This document shows positions 52,951 to 62,478 of a stretch of 64,000 bases of DNA, piece after piece (position 1 is the first letter of the stretch; every line of letters begins with the position of its first letter). The stretch is from Candidatus Heimdallarchaeota archaeon (GTDB taxonomy: Archaea > Asgardarchaeota > Heimdallarchaeia > JABLTI01), in assembly GCA_018238155.1 (NCBI GenBank), contig JABCTZ010000011.1:62001-126000 (forward strand), read 5' to 3'. The notes under the pieces were generated by a model. The model did no database searches. It worked only from the letters and a program-made list of their open reading frames with translations, and had not been told where the DNA came from. The translations under genes and the position numbers were made by a program.

Positions 52951-53634
52951 TTATACATATTTGAAAGTGCCAGGAAGAGGTTCGAAAATATCTCCTTCAC
53001 TTTGCAAGGAACGTAATTCAGGTTCGAGTTCTTTTGTACTTAACCCTAATTCTTTTTTAATACTATCAAAAGTGCATCCATCTTCAAGGTTCTCTTTCTT
53101 CTTCAATAATGTAAGAATATGATCTTTGATTTCATCGCTCTCTGAAAGTTTTGCTTGCTTTTTCATTGCTGTTTCAATACTTTCTGTAGCTTCAGCTGTC
53201 AACCCTTTTTTGCGATAGTATCTTGAAATTTCAAGATCTCTTAGAACTTTTAAAGCTTCATCTTGAACAAGGGCACAAAGTTCACAACTTATGTAGACTT
53301 TACCATCAGATGCTTCTCGGATCAATCCAACAATATCTACTGTAGAACCTTCAACTAACCCTTTCATTTCTAAATATACTTGACCTGCCCATTCATTGCC
53401 CCCACCTTTAACTTTCACAGTTCCAGTTTCATCTTCAACATCAATCAGTATACTTTCATCACTCTCAATATCAACTTTTGAGGTGATTTTACCCATGATT
53501 CTTGCTCTTCGAACAATATCATTTGTTTTAACGTGTAAAGCTTTGGAACCATCTTGTTCTGTTGTAAATTCACCTTCAACAATATCTTTAATTTTCATTT
53601 TTAGTGCTACTGCGCGTCGCCTACCTGACATCAA
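52951..53634 (-). CDS. RPA32-like single-strand DNA-binding protein (OB fold plus winged helix)
   Basis: An OB fold spans residues ~25-130 (RRARIMGKITSKVDIESDESILIDVEDETGTVKVKG, DIVGLIREASDGKVYISCELCA), followed by a coiled linker. A C-terminal winged helix spans ~165-227 (DHILTLLKKK, TFDSIKKELGL, LEPELRSLQSEGDIFEPLPGTFKYV). This layout is that of RPA32/archaeal RPA-associated proteins in replication and repair. No large RPA subunit is encoded here. Confidence 0.78.
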   Translation of the reverse strand: MMSGRRRAVALKMKIKDIVEGEFTTEQDGSKALHVKTNDIVRRARIMGKITSKVDIESDESILIDVEDETGTVKVKGGGNEWAGQVYLEMKGLVEGSTVDIVGLIREASDGKVYISCELCALVQDEALKVLRDLEISRYYRKKGLTAEATESIETAMKKQAKLSESDEIKDHILTLLKKKENLEDGCTFDSIKKELGLSTKELEPELRSLQSEGDIFEPLPGTFKYV

Positions 53635-53757
53635 AAATCCTCAAATTAGTTTTACTTTATTATAAATAATTCACTCGTTAATAAAAAATTCCCAAACTCG
53701 AACTAAAAAGATACCGAAAGAAAAAGGAGAGAAATCTCTCCAAGGAATAAATAGCGC

Positions 53758-54534
53758 CTATTTTATCATCGGTTTGAAAGGTTCTACAGTCTTTAATTTC
53801 TGACAAAAATCAAATGCTTTCTTTACTACTTCTTTATCACCAATGAGAAGCAAAGTAACAGCTCCTTCTGCGCCACCAACTCCACCACTTGCAATATGAA
53901 GAACCTCATCTAATTCAAAGAGCGTTTCTAAAGCTTCAATTTCTGTGAATGTTTCACCAAATATCGGGAAGAGACCAGATTTATATCCATCCACAAAATC
54001 AATTTCCTCAATGCCCATATCCTGGGATGTATAGAGAACGGAATGAGTAACTAGTTTCTCTAAACCAATTGGAATTAAGAGCTCAAAACCTTTAGCTTTC
54101 AAAGAACCCCAGAAAGCACCAACAGTACCTCCTTGAGGATGAGCAATAAGCACACCCGCAACACCATCAGGATCAAGAGCATTAGCTCCTTTAACGATAA
54201 TATCACCTTTGGTCATTTCTTCTAATGCTTGTTGTATAGGCATCTCTTTTGATTTACCATTAACGAAAAGAATTTCTGGCAAACGCTTGTCACTTGGACA
54301 AGCAGTTAACCGCTCACCTTCGGGGATGATTTGTCCTGCGACATAACACTTTTTATCAAAAGAAGAGATGGCTAGCATTTCTTGTAAAACATAAGCGTTT
54401 GTTGTTCCTCTTGTAATAAAGATTCTCCCTTTTTTCATTTTCTCTTTGATATAATCATTGCTTGTAATTCCAACAGCAATCAATTTTTTAGATTCACTGG
54501 GTAATAAAGTAATTAATGCTTTAGCAGTAGTCAT
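53758..54534 (-). CDS. Conserved-looking alpha/beta protein of unknown function
   Basis: The 258-aa soluble protein has repeated strand-helix units and Gly-rich loops: IFITRGTTNAYVLQEML, YVAGQIIPEGERLT, DIIVKGANALDPDGVAGVLIAHPQGGTVGAF, and ASGGVGGAEGAVTLLLIGD. The GANALDPDG and HPQGGT phrases look like a ligand or phosphate-binding site. No family name could be given with confidence. It has its own promoter region, with no operon partner close by. Confidence 0.6.
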   Translation of the reverse strand: MTTAKALITLLPSESKKLIAVGITSNDYIKEKMKKGRIFITRGTTNAYVLQEMLAISSFDKKCYVAGQIIPEGERLTACPSDKRLPEILFVNGKSKEMPIQQALEEMTKGDIIVKGANALDPDGVAGVLIAHPQGGTVGAFWGSLKAKGFELLIPIGLEKLVTHSVLYTSQDMGIEEIDFVDGYKSGLFPIFGETFTEIEALETLFELDEVLHIASGGVGGAEGAVTLLLIGDKEVVKKAFDFCQKLKTVEPFKPMIK

Positions 54535-54650
54535 TTCAATAACATCCTTAAAGTTAGGTTTTTCCTATCTTATTTCTTAGATACTAATAAGACACTTTTT
54601 AATTTATTTGATTATTTAATTAAAGTAGAATTAAAATCTAGGTGAAAATT

Positions 54651-55097
54651 ATGAGTGAAACTGAACATAAATACCATGTAATAATGGATATGATTGCTGA
54701 TAGAGAAGGAAATTTTATTCTTGATGATAAGGATAAACCAGTTATCCGAGTAGTAACCCCTCCAGAATTTAAAGGAGGAAAACCAGGAAAACACTCTCCT
54801 GAGGATCTCTTTGTTGGTGCAGTAGCTGCTTGTAAAATGACCACCTTTTGCGCGATGGCTGAAAAATTGGATATCGGTTTACAATCATTAAAAGTAGATG
54901 CAACAGGATATCTTGGACAAGCTGAAACAAGAGGAATGGCTTTTACTAAAATTGAAACTCATTTAATAATTGCTATTGATGATGAAGAAAATAGAAAGTC
55001 GGCTGAGAAATGTGTTGATTTGACCAAAAAATACTGTCTTATTACTAATTCAATAAAATCAGAAACCACACTTACATTTGATATATCAGTAGTTTAA
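54651..55097 (+). CDS. OsmC-family peroxiredoxin-like protein
   Basis: ATG at 54651 is chosen for AGGTGA directly upstream (GTG at 54642 is in frame). The fold shows PEFKGGKPGKHSPEDLFVGAVAACKMTTFCAMA, with the first Cys in the AACKM helix. A second Cys is in the CVDLTKKYCLIT helix. OsmC/Ohr proteins reduce organic hydroperoxides with this Cys pair. It is probably an oxidative-stress enzyme in an otherwise anaerobic-looking gene set. Confidence 0.85.
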   Translation: MSETEHKYHVIMDMIADREGNFILDDKDKPVIRVVTPPEFKGGKPGKHSPEDLFVGAVAACKMTTFCAMAEKLDIGLQSLKVDATGYLGQAETRGMAFTKIETHLIIAIDDEENRKSAEKCVDLTKKYCLITNSIKSETTLTFDISVV

Positions 55098-55136
55098 AGG
55101 AAAAAAGAGAAAATCTAGAATGTAAAGATACGTGAT

Positions 55137-55718
55137 CTAAACATTCTTTCTTTTTTTAGTTATTAAGGTTCTAGCAAAAAGAATCACTGAAAAAGTGATT
55201 ACCAATTCTCCAAGACCAAATGAAAGAGGTGCGGATTTTGTAGAAGTATTTGTAGTACCTTTTGTCATATTAATTGAGAAATAGAATGTATCTGCAATGG
55301 GTTCAAAGATATTATCGTATCCAAGATAATCAATTGAGTCAGGTGCAATTAGAGCACTACCATTTGTTAAAGAAATTAATAATTCGTACCCTATCAAACC
55401 AGTTTCTTCGACAACAGTAAAATTACCATTCCAAACATTCTCAGTTTCTGTAGTCATAGCAATTTTTGGGAAATGACAAATGAAATCAGGTACCAAAGCA
55501 CAATATTGTATTTGTATTCCAGAAACATTCGTATCGTCATTAAAAGTAATTTCAACAGTAACTTTGATATCCTTTGAAATATCAGTTGGACTATGAGATA
55601 CTGATACTACTGCTATTTCAGCTGAAGCAACCTTCAAGGATGAACTAGTAAGGAATAATGTTGCAATGATCGCTATTGCGAAAATTGCTATCCATTTTGT
55701 ATGTTGTTGTTTTTTCAT
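55137..55718 (-). CDS. Secreted, C-terminally anchored Ig-like protein
   Basis: A signal peptide (residues ~8-33, ending ASA) precedes a beta-sandwich-like stretch (IAVVSVSHSPTDISKDIKVTVEITF, CALVPDFICHF, GLIGYELLISL) with two Cys that could pair. A C-terminal transmembrane helix and KKRKNV follow. It faces the same way as the thioredoxin-CcdA gene upstream, 39 nt away, so it may be a substrate or partner in extracytoplasmic disulfide exchange (inference). No family was recognised. Confidence 0.55.
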   Translation of the reverse strand: MKKQQHTKWIAIFAIAIIATLFLTSSSLKVASAEIAVVSVSHSPTDISKDIKVTVEITFNDDTNVSGIQIQYCALVPDFICHFPKIAMTTETENVWNGNFTVVEETGLIGYELLISLTNGSALIAPDSIDYLGYDNIFEPIADTFYFSINMTKGTTNTSTKSAPLSFGLGELVITFSVILFARTLITKKRKNV

Positions 55719-55756
55719 CTATTTTTACCTCACTTTCTTATTTTGTTATGCTATAT

Positions 55757-57211
55757 CTAACTTACACGGAAGTGGTTCCAGAAGAAATATCCAATGAGGA
55801 ATCCACCTGCAAGAATAAGGAGAGCTCCACTCAATATTTTTACAAACTTTGTCGAAGCTTGTAATCTATTAATTAATGTTTCTTTTGAAAGACCAACTAG
55901 TATAGTAATAATTATCATTGGTAATCCCATTGCTAATGAATAAATCGCAAAGATGAGTATTGCTTTAGCAAAAGCACCGGATTCTATCGCACTGAATGAC
56001 ATCGCAAGCAAAATCGGTAAATTACAACCAATTGATGCAAGTGCATACGTAACTCCATAGAAGAATAATTGGACAAATTGTGGCGTTTCAGAAGATGTTT
56101 TATTTTGAAATTCATTAGTAATTCCATCTTCTCCTTCTGCCATATCATTAGCTTGTAATTCTAGTTTCTCGACTTCTTTCCTTCTCTTTCTTCGAGTTGC
56201 AAGATTATTAATGGCATTAATTGCTTTACTCATATCAAGTGAAACTGGTGTTAAAGAAATAATTCCTAAAATAACAAGTAAAATTCCTATTGCAAGGGAA
56301 ATGTATTCAGTAGCATTAGCAAGACGATCTAACCCTTCTCCTACACCTTCACTTACGGAAGCAACAATGATACCAATTATCATATAGAATAATACAATAC
56401 CTAAAGCAGCAGCTGTCCCCCAGCTAAGTGATTTCCAGATGCGTCTTTTTATTGCAGCTTTCTTTTCTTCTTTATCCTTCTTTCCATTTTTCTCTTCTTG
56501 CTCATGTTGTTCGTCCCTCATTAACAAATCTAAATTATACGCCATATATCCTGGCAATAATGGAAATGCACATGGAGAGAAGAAAGACAATACTCCCGCA
56601 AAAACTGCAGTTAGCATAGAAAATTCGATACCTGAAGAGATTGGATCTGCAGTACCAGCAATTGTTTCGCTGATCTTTTCAGTTAAACCACTACCAGCAG
56701 TAAAACCTGTTTCAGCAAGGGTAATATATCCATTAGCATCAATTACTACTGTTTTTGGAATATCCAATACAGAATACTTTTCAAAAAGATTGTCTGAATC
56801 TAATGCAAAATCCCAAGTAGCATTGAAGTTATTTTTAAAAGTAAGCAATTGTGATTCAGTATCAGTTGGATCAACATCAATTGACAGTATTACTAAATCA
56901 TCAGTAAATTCTTCTGAAATTGATACTAATTCAGGCATAAGTTGCTTACAAGGAGCACATGTTACGCTCATAAAATCTAAAAGAACAACCTTTCCTCTAT
57001 AATCTGATAAGGTGAAATTCGCTCCTGCAAGGGTAGTTACTGAGAAATCTTGTGCGGGTTCTGAATTTCCAGTATTTGTAATGAAATAGAATCCTCCGTA
57101 CCCAAGTCCACCAAGTACAACAATTATAGCAAGTGATATACCGATAATTTTCAACCATTTTCTGTTTTTTGATGGGGCAATATTTTCATCACTCATTTGA
57201 AACACGCTCAT
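55757..57211 (-). CDS. TlpA-like thioredoxin fused to CcdA/DsbD membrane domain
   Basis: Residues 20-42 are a signal anchor. Residues ~50-180 are a TlpA/ResA-type thioredoxin domain with active site TCAPC (DFMSVTCAPCKQL) and the cis-Pro loop VLDIPKTVV. Residues ~195-484 form the CcdA six-helix electron conductor with SFFSPCAFPLLPGYMAYN and the second Cys in YALASIGCNLPILLAM. A charged cytosolic loop interrupts the core. The fused pair would carry reductant across the membrane to extracytoplasmic disulfides. The next gene encodes another TlpA-like protein. Confidence 0.88.
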   Translation of the reverse strand: MSVFQMSDENIAPSKNRKWLKIIGISLAIIVVLGGLGYGGFYFITNTGNSEPAQDFSVTTLAGANFTLSDYRGKVVLLDFMSVTCAPCKQLMPELVSISEEFTDDLVILSIDVDPTDTESQLLTFKNNFNATWDFALDSDNLFEKYSVLDIPKTVVIDANGYITLAETGFTAGSGLTEKISETIAGTADPISSGIEFSMLTAVFAGVLSFFSPCAFPLLPGYMAYNLDLLMRDEQHEQEEKNGKKDKEEKKAAIKRRIWKSLSWGTAAALGIVLFYMIIGIIVASVSEGVGEGLDRLANATEYISLAIGILLVILGIISLTPVSLDMSKAINAINNLATRRKRRKEVEKLELQANDMAEGEDGITNEFQNKTSSETPQFVQLFFYGVTYALASIGCNLPILLAMSFSAIESGAFAKAILIFAIYSLAMGLPMIIITILVGLSKETLINRLQASTKFVKILSGALLILAGGFLIGYFFWNHFRVS

Positions 57212-57300
57212 TATTTTGTTTTACAATAAAAGCTTAGTGAGATGATTGAGAAAAAAATAAGCAACTGTCCGTGATTAGAGGACAGTATCTTTAAATTCTT

Positions 57301-58590
57301 TTATTTTTTCTTGGCAAGCCTTTGAAGAGGCACAGCTATAATTCCACTAAGAACAAATAATGCTATAATGGTAGGGAGAGCAAAACCTGCAGCACCACTT
57401 GTAACAGTGTAATTGAACTCAACAGTAATGTTTTTACCTGAGACATCATTAGCATTAACTTTGATGACTAATTCCTCAGCTGGACCAACTTTTAAACTAT
57501 ATAACTTAGCATTATAAGTGTCCCCAACATTGGTCATCACTTGACTCGCGTTTAACTTACCGTTTGTCCAAATTTCTAATGTTGCACCAAGAACCATAGT
57601 ATCGTCCGTAATGGTCACATTGATATCGAAAGTCTGTCCATAATCTCCATCTATTTCAACAACAGAATCTAAAGTAATTACTGGTGGCGTAGTATCTGGT
57701 AATTTAGCAACGTCAACCGTCAATGTATCTGTTGTCTGATTACCTCTGAAATCTTGAACCACTATCTCTATTGTTGCTGAGGTGATGCTATTTTGTGTTT
57801 CATTCCAAATAACAATAGGATCAAGCACAAATTCACATTCGTTCTTGCCTGAATCTGGTGACCAGAATTTTCGTCCTTCAGTATAACTTCCCAATGTTAA
57901 TTCATATTCAACGAAACGTAGTGCATCATCGGTGATATCTACAGAAGCAGTGAAAGTGCTGTCTAAAATTGATATAGGTTCTACATCTGATTCAAAATTT
58001 GACAGAATAGGAGCTGTCTTATCATCCATTGCTAAAAGCTCATCAATAATCCCCTTAAGTGCTTCTTCTCCACCAAATCCTTCCTCAACGTAGTAAACAT
58101 ATTGGTACTGATTAAATATCATTAATGTAGGAATAGCAGATATCTCATAGTAGTTACTAATTGAAGCTGTATCTCTAAAGATAAACCAGTTCATGTTATA
58201 TGTTCCAGCAAACGTTTCAATCGCTGCCTCTTGTTCACTGATGTCAGTATCAACACTCATCATTACAAAATCTGGTTCAGCTGCATAATAATCATTGATA
58301 TTTCTTAGATATGGCATAGCAGCTTTGCAAGGACCACACCACATAGCAAAAAAGTCTATCAAAACAACTTTTCCTGCGAAACTGGAAAAGGTTTTGCTTG
58401 TATCGCTCATAATTTCTTCCATTGTCCAATCAATGGCTTCTTCTCCAGCATTAACCAAATTTGGTGTTAAGTCATTTCCTGTTTCAGGATTAGTACTAAC
58501 ACTGTGGATATTTGTTATTTTAAATAAAACTGAAGAAAGCACCAATAGAGTGAGTAAAATAAAGCTTACTTTTTTCATTCTCATAATCAA
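57301..58590 (-). CDS. Extracytoplasmic TlpA-like thioredoxin with Ig-like domains and membrane anchor
   Basis: A signal peptide occupies residues 1-30. The thioredoxin domain has FFAMWCGPCKAAMP (WCGPC, near residue 90) and cis-Pro ISAIPTLMIF. Residues ~190-390 are strand-rich, with two fibronectin/Ig-like units. A C-terminal transmembrane helix precedes RLAKKK. It is a likely redox partner receiving electrons from the neighbouring CcdA fusion. Substrates are unknown. Confidence 0.85.
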   Translation of the reverse strand: MIMRMKKVSFILLTLLVLSSVLFKITNIHSVSTNPETGNDLTPNLVNAGEEAIDWTMEEIMSDTSKTFSSFAGKVVLIDFFAMWCGPCKAAMPYLRNINDYYAAEPDFVMMSVDTDISEQEAAIETFAGTYNMNWFIFRDTASISNYYEISAIPTLMIFNQYQYVYYVEEGFGGEEALKGIIDELLAMDDKTAPILSNFESDVEPISILDSTFTASVDITDDALRFVEYELTLGSYTEGRKFWSPDSGKNECEFVLDPIVIWNETQNSITSATIEIVVQDFRGNQTTDTLTVDVAKLPDTTPPVITLDSVVEIDGDYGQTFDINVTITDDTMVLGATLEIWTNGKLNASQVMTNVGDTYNAKLYSLKVGPAEELVIKVNANDVSGKNITVEFNYTVTSGAAGFALPTIIALFVLSGIIAVPLQRLAKKK

Positions 58591-58680
58591 TCACATACTC
58601 TCTCAACATCAAGAGATTTTATAGCTTTCTATTTTTAACAGTAAAGCTCAATTAAACTGTCTGATTTAGTTCTTAATAAT

Positions 58681-60042
58681 CTAATCATTTGTTTCAATAT
58701 CACCAGCTTCTCCCTTAGCAATAGTCTTTTCTTCTACATCTTGTTTTGAATTAAAAGCTAAGACAAAAGGGATGAGTGTCACTATCAATCCAATACTTGC
58801 CAATGAAATGCCAGTATAGAATTCTGCTGTTCTTCTGATGGTTAGCGTTGAAATCATTTGAGTTTGTACTTGAAAGTCAATAGAACTATTCCAATCTACA
58901 AGAATGAAGACTGAATAGAGTGTAGCTTTTTGAGATAAAACGAAGGAGATTTCTTGAGTGCTATTTGCTACAACATTATGATGTTTAAGAGAAGAAGCTA
59001 AAAAATGATTGACCGTCGTTTGATAGTTAGTAATTAACCAACTATATGATAGCGAAAGAGATTCATTGTTATATTGATTAAAAATAACCTCTAAACTACC
59101 TGCTAAGGTAGAAAATTGCTCACCAGTAGCGATAGCTGCACCAATTGTACAGTAGGAATTATTTTCCGCAAAATCAGCAGCAAGATTTAAAGAATCTCTC
59201 TTATCTAGCTCGAAACTTTGTACAAGACCATAATTTGTTTGTTCTTCAGAGAAAAAGAGTGTTGAAGTAAATTCCCTGTCTTCAACTCGCTCGAGACGAA
59301 GAGCAGGACCTAGTATGATGCCAAATGATAGCAATATTAATCCGAATGCTAATAATGGATTTCTAAATTTCTTAATGCTAGTATAGAGTTTCATTGGTTT
59401 TTGATATTTTTTAGTCCAATCAATAATTGCCATCATTGGGAAGAAAATAAACCAAGCAACGAAAATCAGTGCATGTAAGGGAAAATCAGTAATGTAGATA
59501 TAGATGAATTCTGCACCAAAATACTGAATTCTATCTTCAGGTGAAAGATTTAGAAAATAAGTACTAATTCCCTCTTTCAAAGAAATGCTTGTCCACTCGA
59601 AATTGAATCCTTTGAAAAGCAAAGGAAAATCAAGGTCCCAAATCATATAAGCGTTAAGATTATACAATCGATTATCAAAAGGATAGAATAATAGAACGGG
59701 TCCAGTTGTTAAATCTAGAATGCAATGTAGGAGTATGAATACACCAATAATAATAAGACTTCTAGCAAATAAATCAGCTTTTTCTCCTAACGTCTTCTTT
59801 TGAATATATTTTGTAACAATAAGCCAGATAATTGTACCAAGGATTAAACCAATAGGCCAAACAATCGAATGAAGGTACGTTCTGTGTAAAAAAATGAAAA
59901 TATCAATATCCGGGAAAAGAGCAAAGAGTGATAAAAGAGCAAAGAGCCCTCTTTTATCACTGAAAATCTCACGATTCTTCTTTCCTATACCGACCCAAAC
60001 GAGAAAAGCTTCTAATGCAACATGAGTTGGACCCCAAGTCAA
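58681..60042 (-). CDS. YdjM-like membrane metal-dependent hydrolase family protein
   Basis: It begins at TTG. The YdjM/DUF457 pattern is visible: THVALEAFLVWVG, FALFPDIDIFIFLHRTYLHSIVWP with Asp/His ligands, and LLHCILDLTTGPVLLFYPFDNR. About six transmembrane helices are interrupted by a large extracytoplasmic strand-rich domain (~250-415), with a final helix and an acidic tail. The family is named for predicted membrane hydrolases of unknown substrate. The inserted domain is unusual. Confidence 0.7.
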   Translation of the reverse strand: MTWGPTHVALEAFLVWVGIGKKNREIFSDKRGLFALLSLFALFPDIDIFIFLHRTYLHSIVWPIGLILGTIIWLIVTKYIQKKTLGEKADLFARSLIIIGVFILLHCILDLTTGPVLLFYPFDNRLYNLNAYMIWDLDFPLLFKGFNFEWTSISLKEGISTYFLNLSPEDRIQYFGAEFIYIYITDFPLHALIFVAWFIFFPMMAIIDWTKKYQKPMKLYTSIKKFRNPLLAFGLILLSFGIILGPALRLERVEDREFTSTLFFSEEQTNYGLVQSFELDKRDSLNLAADFAENNSYCTIGAAIATGEQFSTLAGSLEVIFNQYNNESLSLSYSWLITNYQTTVNHFLASSLKHHNVVANSTQEISFVLSQKATLYSVFILVDWNSSIDFQVQTQMISTLTIRRTAEFYTGISLASIGLIVTLIPFVLAFNSKQDVEEKTIAKGEAGDIETND

Positions 60043-60190
60043 AGTGTATCAATCCTACAAATAATCTACTATAAGAATAAGTATTACTTATCTTTCAATT
60101 ATTCGACGAGTTCTTTTCAAACTTGATAGAAAAAATATATATGGCTCCCATGAACGAGGAATAATTAATTAAAAGGATAGATGAAATCTC

Positions 60191-60916
60191 ATGTTCGATG
60201 CGGTATTATTTGATGCAGATAGAACCATTTTCAATAATGATGGATTACATGAACTTGTAACGTTAAAAATAATTGAGAAAGTAGGATTAGATGAAGCCTT
60301 GGCTGACCATGTACACAAAGCATGGGATAAAAAATATTTCGAAGAACAAACGAGATTGATGGAAAATGAAGGGTTCTGTGTAGATAGAGAAACATCTGCA
60401 AAATCACTTGTAATCGCTCTAAAGGAATTTGGAAAAGAAATTTCCTATGAAGACGCATATAAGATGTACCAAATAATGGTTGATGAATTCACAGAAAGAT
60501 CAAAACCATATCCTGACATGTTAACGTTAATGGATTTCTTGATAGAAAAAGGAATAAAAATGGCTATAGTATCAAATGGAGATAATGAAGTAATTATGAA
60601 CCGCTTGAAAAAAGCCAATATAGAAAATCATTTCGAGTTTGTAATTGCTCCATGCGAACAATATCCACTCACAAAACCAGATGTTAAAATCTTTGAGGAG
60701 TCATTAGCAAAGATCAGAACTACTGCCAAAAGAACCATTTTTGTAGGAGATAATCCTTACGCAGATGTCAAAGGAGCAAATAACGCAGGGATGTTCTCAG
60801 TGCTTATTGATAGATGGGAAGCATATAATCAACTTGAAGGATTAGAAGTTCCTGATTTACAAATAACCAATTTTGATGAATTGAAAGCGTATATCTGTGA
60901 AAGAATAACCAGTTAA
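60191..60916 (+). CDS. HAD-superfamily hydrolase
   Basis: HAD motif I is LFDADRTIFNN (nucleophile Asp8; Asp10), motif II is MAIVSNGDN, motif III Lys is in LTKPDVKIFEES, and motif IV is FVGDNPYADVKGANNAGM. An alpha-helical cap lies between motifs I and II. The length (241 aa) and cap type resemble the phosphoglycolate/haloacid group. The substrate is unknown. It is followed 28 nt later by the flavodoxin-ferredoxin gene on the same strand. Confidence 0.88.
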   Translation: MFDAVLFDADRTIFNNDGLHELVTLKIIEKVGLDEALADHVHKAWDKKYFEEQTRLMENEGFCVDRETSAKSLVIALKEFGKEISYEDAYKMYQIMVDEFTERSKPYPDMLTLMDFLIEKGIKMAIVSNGDNEVIMNRLKKANIENHFEFVIAPCEQYPLTKPDVKIFEESLAKIRTTAKRTIFVGDNPYADVKGANNAGMFSVLIDRWEAYNQLEGLEVPDLQITNFDELKAYICERITS

Positions 60917-60944
60917 ATTATTAATTACAAAAAGCAAATATTAA

Positions 60945-61805
60945 TTGGAGCTGTTTTCGATAAAAATAACAATCTTCTATTTTAGTGGCACAGGTAATAC
61001 TTGGTGGGCAACAGAACAATTACAACAAATGCTTAAAGAAAAAAAATTTGAGGTAGAATATTTCTCAGCAGAATCGAAAGTTGTTCAAGATGGAAATAAA
61101 GTAAATGAACTAATCAACCAATCCGATTTAGTTGGTTTTGGTTATCCAATATATGGATCGGATATTCCATTAGTTTTTATGGATTTCATTAAGAATCTTG
61201 CACCATTAAAAAACAAGAATGCTTTTGTGTATACTACAATGATGCTTTTTAGTGGAGACGGCGCATTAGTAGCGAGAAGACAACTAAGAAAGAAAGGATT
61301 CAAAGTAAAACAAGCAACCAATATACGAATGCCAAATAATATTAGACTGCCATATCCAATCTTCAAACATTTTCCAATAAATAATGGCGCAGAAAATGAT
61401 TGGGTAAAGAAGAAAAAAGCATTGCCAAAAATCGCTAAATTAGTAGACCGCATAGTAAATAATAAGCGATGGATACAAGGGTGGGATCCGGCAAATGTTG
61501 CATTAGGGTTAATGCAAAGGATGGAAATGAGATTTGGTAAAGTGTATAAATATGCTCGAAATTATTCCGTAGATGAAGAAACATGCACACAATGTATGCA
61601 ATGTGTTGACAACTGCCCAACAGAGAATATTACTTTTGAAGATGAAATTTTCTCCTGGGGAAAAAATTGCCTATTCTGTTTAAGATGTTATCACTTCTGC
61701 CCAGAAGATGCAGTACTATTCAAAAAACCAACTCTAGATAGAAAACAATATCCAAGGTACAAAGGACCAGGAGATGGCTTTACTCTAGATAAATTAAAGA
61801 AATAA
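60945..61805 (+). CDS. EFR1-like flavodoxin-ferredoxin fusion
   Basis: The TTG start is followed by a flavodoxin fold (ITIFYFSGTGNTWWATEQL, the FMN phosphate loop; GYPIYGSDIPLVFMDFI). The C-terminus carries two 4Fe-4S motifs (CTQCMQCVDNCP and CLFCLRCYHFCP). The EFR1 family couples flavin and Fe-S electron transfer in anaerobes. The donor and acceptor are not encoded nearby. Confidence 0.85.
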   Translation: MELFSIKITIFYFSGTGNTWWATEQLQQMLKEKKFEVEYFSAESKVVQDGNKVNELINQSDLVGFGYPIYGSDIPLVFMDFIKNLAPLKNKNAFVYTTMMLFSGDGALVARRQLRKKGFKVKQATNIRMPNNIRLPYPIFKHFPINNGAENDWVKKKKALPKIAKLVDRIVNNKRWIQGWDPANVALGLMQRMEMRFGKVYKYARNYSVDEETCTQCMQCVDNCPTENITFEDEIFSWGKNCLFCLRCYHFCPEDAVLFKKPTLDRKQYPRYKGPGDGFTLDKLKK

Positions 61806-61851
61806 GCTGAACATTCGATATTCAAATTATTTCAGCTTTGTTTGTCTCTGC

Positions 61852-62391
61852 TTAATAGGAGAAATGAGGATTATCTTTATCCTCAAGTCTCATCTGATAG
61901 ACTTTACTATTTTTCAAATCAATATTTTGTAAATGAAAACGTTTGTGAACGGACTCAAATTTAATAATTCTCAATGGCACCACTTTGACCAAAACCATCT
62001 CCTTGACACACGAAAAAGAATCATACCATTTGGGCGAAAATTTAGCTCGAAATAAATCACCAATAACATTGAATTTTTTGTCACCCGCCCAACCAAGCAC
62101 CTCAGCTTCACCCTCAATTTGAAGCTTACGCAAATTAAAAGCTACATTCTTATTCCCTCTCAATTGAATGATTTTCTTGTTGTGCTCCCAAGAAAAGAAA
62201 TAGATTGTGAAATCTTCATTGACAAAGGAAACAATTCTGGCAGAAACTCTATTGTCAAGGGAAGTAGCAAGAACCATATCTTTATTGTCTGCAAACAAAG
62301 TTAGAATTTCACTTCTAACATTGTTAAAATCAGGTTCTTCTCTCATTTTTACTATTGTTTCATAACTGTCAAGATCCTCAAAGTTCAACAT
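61852..62391 (-). CDS. Pyridoxamine 5'-phosphate oxidase-like flavin-binding protein
   Basis: The 179-aa protein has the split-barrel pattern: ADNKDMVLATSLDNRVSARIVSFVN, FTIYFFSWEHNKKIIQL, NVAFNLRKLQIEGEAEVLGW, then a helix with RAKFSPKWYDSF and a final strand LRIIKFESV. These are typical of PNPOx-like FMN- or F420-binding proteins, usually reductases or general stress proteins. The cofactor and substrate are not fixed by sequence. Confidence 0.78.
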   Translation of the reverse strand: MLNFEDLDSYETIVKMREEPDFNNVRSEILTLFADNKDMVLATSLDNRVSARIVSFVNEDFTIYFFSWEHNKKIIQLRGNKNVAFNLRKLQIEGEAEVLGWAGDKKFNVIGDLFRAKFSPKWYDSFSCVKEMVLVKVVPLRIIKFESVHKRFHLQNIDLKNSKVYQMRLEDKDNPHFSY

Positions 62392-62478
62392 TTAATTCTC
62401 CAAAAACTACCTTACCAAAGGTAATTGTACTAAATAAATAGAATATCAAATTATAAAATTATTGTGTAGAGAAAAATC

